A stretch of 64,000 nucleotides of DNA, from NCBI RefSeq assembly GCF_001485415.1, contig NZ_BCMQ01000006.1, forward strand, positions 186,001 through 250,000, read 5' to 3'. Source of the DNA: Myroides odoratimimus. Its GTDB lineage: Bacteria; Bacteroidota; Bacteroidia; Flavobacteriales; Flavobacteriaceae. Both the position numbers and the translations under genes were made by a program. Below, in pieces: positions 63,096-64,000 of this stretch; position 1 is the first letter of the stretch; every line of letters starts with the position of its first letter. The notes below the pieces were generated by a model. The model did no database searches. It worked only from the letters and a program-made list of their open reading frames with translations, and was not told the origin of the DNA.

Positions 63096-64000
63096 ATGTG
63101 TCAAGAACATTCAAATCATAATCACTCGCATAACCATAGTGATCATAATCATGGACACGACCATGATCATGACCACAGCCACGGAGGAGAAAACACGAAG
63201 CTCTTTGTTGGCTTCAGTTTAGTTATGTTTTTTATAGGAGTCTTTCTTGCTAATATTATAAAAGCAGATTGGTTTATCAACAATAATACACTGAGGTTAT
63301 CTTGGTATATCGTCGCTTATCTACCAGTAGCATTCCCTGTTCTAAAAGAAGCTGTGAAGTTAGGAGGCAAAGGAGATTTCTTTAATGAGTTCTCATTAAT
63401 GGGAGTAGCTACGCTAGGTGCTTTCTTTATAGGTGAATACCCTGAAGGAGTAGCTGTAATGATATTCTATACCATCGGTGAAATATTCCAAGAGAGCGCT
63501 GTAAATAAAGCTAAAGGTAATATCAAGGCTCTACTAGACATACGCCCTAATGAAGCAACAGTATTTAGAAACAATGAATACACTGTTGTCAATCCAGAAC
63601 AAGTAAGTATCGGAGAGATTATCCAAGTAAAAGTAGGTGAAAAGATTCCATTAGATGGAGAGCTATTAACGGACAAAGGTAGCTTTAATACTTCTGCCTT
63701 AACAGGTGAAAGTAAGCCAAGTACTTACGAGAAAGGAGAAACTGTTCTTACTGGGATGATTAACTTACAGAATGTAATCGAGGTTAAAACAACAAAGTTA
63801 TATCAAGATAGTTCTCTTGCTAAAATCCTTCAAATGGTACAGGAAGCAAGTGCTCGAAAGGCTACAACAGAACTTTATATTAGAAAATTTGCTAAAGTAT
63901 ATACTCCTATCGTATTCTTTCTAGCTGTAGCTTTGACGATTATCCCTTATTTTGTATTAGGAGAAGGATATGAGTTTAAAACATGGTTAGAGCGTGCACT
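63096..64000 (+). CDS. Heavy-metal P-type ATPase with His-rich N-terminus (3' partial)
   Basis: ATG at 63096 opens a frame that runs off the window (301 codons seen). Residues 5-27 hold eleven or so His alternating with Asp, Asn, Ser and Gly (HSNHNHSHNHSDHNHGHDHD), a likely Zn/Cd-binding tail in place of a ferredoxin-like domain. Membrane helices follow, then IGEIFQESAVNKAKGNIKALLDI, the actuator motif TSALTGESKP and VYTPIVFFLAVALTIIP. It matches the start of ZntA/CadA-type P1B exporters. The CPC, DKTG and HP motifs lie beyond the edge, so the metal is inferred. Confidence 0.92.
   Translation, partial: MCQEHSNHNHSHNHSDHNHGHDHDHDHSHGGENTKLFVGFSLVMFFIGVFLANIIKADWFINNNTLRLSWYIVAYLPVAFPVLKEAVKLGGKGDFFNEFSLMGVATLGAFFIGEYPEGVAVMIFYTIGEIFQESAVNKAKGNIKALLDIRPNEATVFRNNEYTVVNPEQVSIGEIIQVKVGEKIPLDGELLTDKGSFNTSALTGESKPSTYEKGETVLTGMINLQNVIEVKTTKLYQDSSLAKILQMVQEASARKATTELYIRKFAKVYTPIVFFLAVALTIIPYFVLGEGYEFKTWLERA

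Noticed and set aside
63004..63222. A 72-codon plus-strand ORF over the start of the P-type ATPase
   Set aside because: It is an out-of-frame shadow of the ATPase His-rich start; the ATPase frame has clear family motifs.

Overview
The window looks like a core chromosomal segment of a low-GC flavobacterium (Bacteroidota, Flavobacteriaceae). Myroides is my best guess from general resemblance, not from a search. Supporting signs are a GldI-type lipoprotein, a Rho factor with a long polar N-terminal extension, DUF4293/DUF2795/DUF2911 proteins, a two-gene B12-dependent methylmalonyl-CoA mutase, and promoters matching the Bacteroidota pattern (-33 TTG or TTTG, 17-23 bases, -7 TAnnTTTG). Ribosome binding sites are weak, and most transcription units end in strong hairpins. 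I see no insertion sequence, prophage or CRISPR array.

Layout. 1-7.4 kb: the end of gldI, a cyclophilin-FKBP lipoprotein, secA, DUF2795, a cobalamin adenosyltransferase and an ABC ATPase. 7.4-13 kb: two tRNA-Arg genes, rho, a phosphodiesterase and an M64 peptidase. 13-20.5 kb: truA, an ABC exporter, lpdA, purB and a DUF2911 protein, with two repeat-rich gaps. 20.5-29.2 kb: dsbD-tilS, rluD-PASTA, ddl-coaD, a NUDIX gene and pyrE. 30-33 kb: a leader ORF with an attenuator-like terminator, then rtcB-prfH. 33-39.1 kb: clpS-prmA, a porin, and lysA-lysC behind a lysine-rich leader peptide. 39-46 kb: a siderophore-interacting protein beside a decayed AraC-type regulator, then udk-ftsB-mutA-mutB. 46-54.6 kb: small membrane proteins, a DEAD-box helicase, a SanA-like protein, and a cluster of five secreted proteins of unknown function. 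54.8-64 kb: feoB-feoA, recR, a sodium:solute symporter, an OmpW-like porin, a MATE exporter, and a His-rich metal P-type ATPase cut by the window edge.

The most interesting region is 30.4-32.8 kb. A promoter precedes a 26-codon ORF and an intrinsic terminator. Four RNA segments could form either a terminator arrangement (1:2 plus 3:4) or an antiterminator (2:3). The genes behind it are RtcB and PrfH, a pair known elsewhere to rescue and repair ribosomes cut in the 16S decoding centre. I infer an attenuator that opens when ribosomes stall early on the leader ORF, so that ribosome damage would induce its own repair operon. A second, more classical attenuator with a Lys-rich leader peptide precedes lysC-lysA. 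Two unlinked intergenic sites carry the same 11-base iterated inverted repeat (GGTCGCATAGT). All functional assignments are from reading the sequence; no database search was run.
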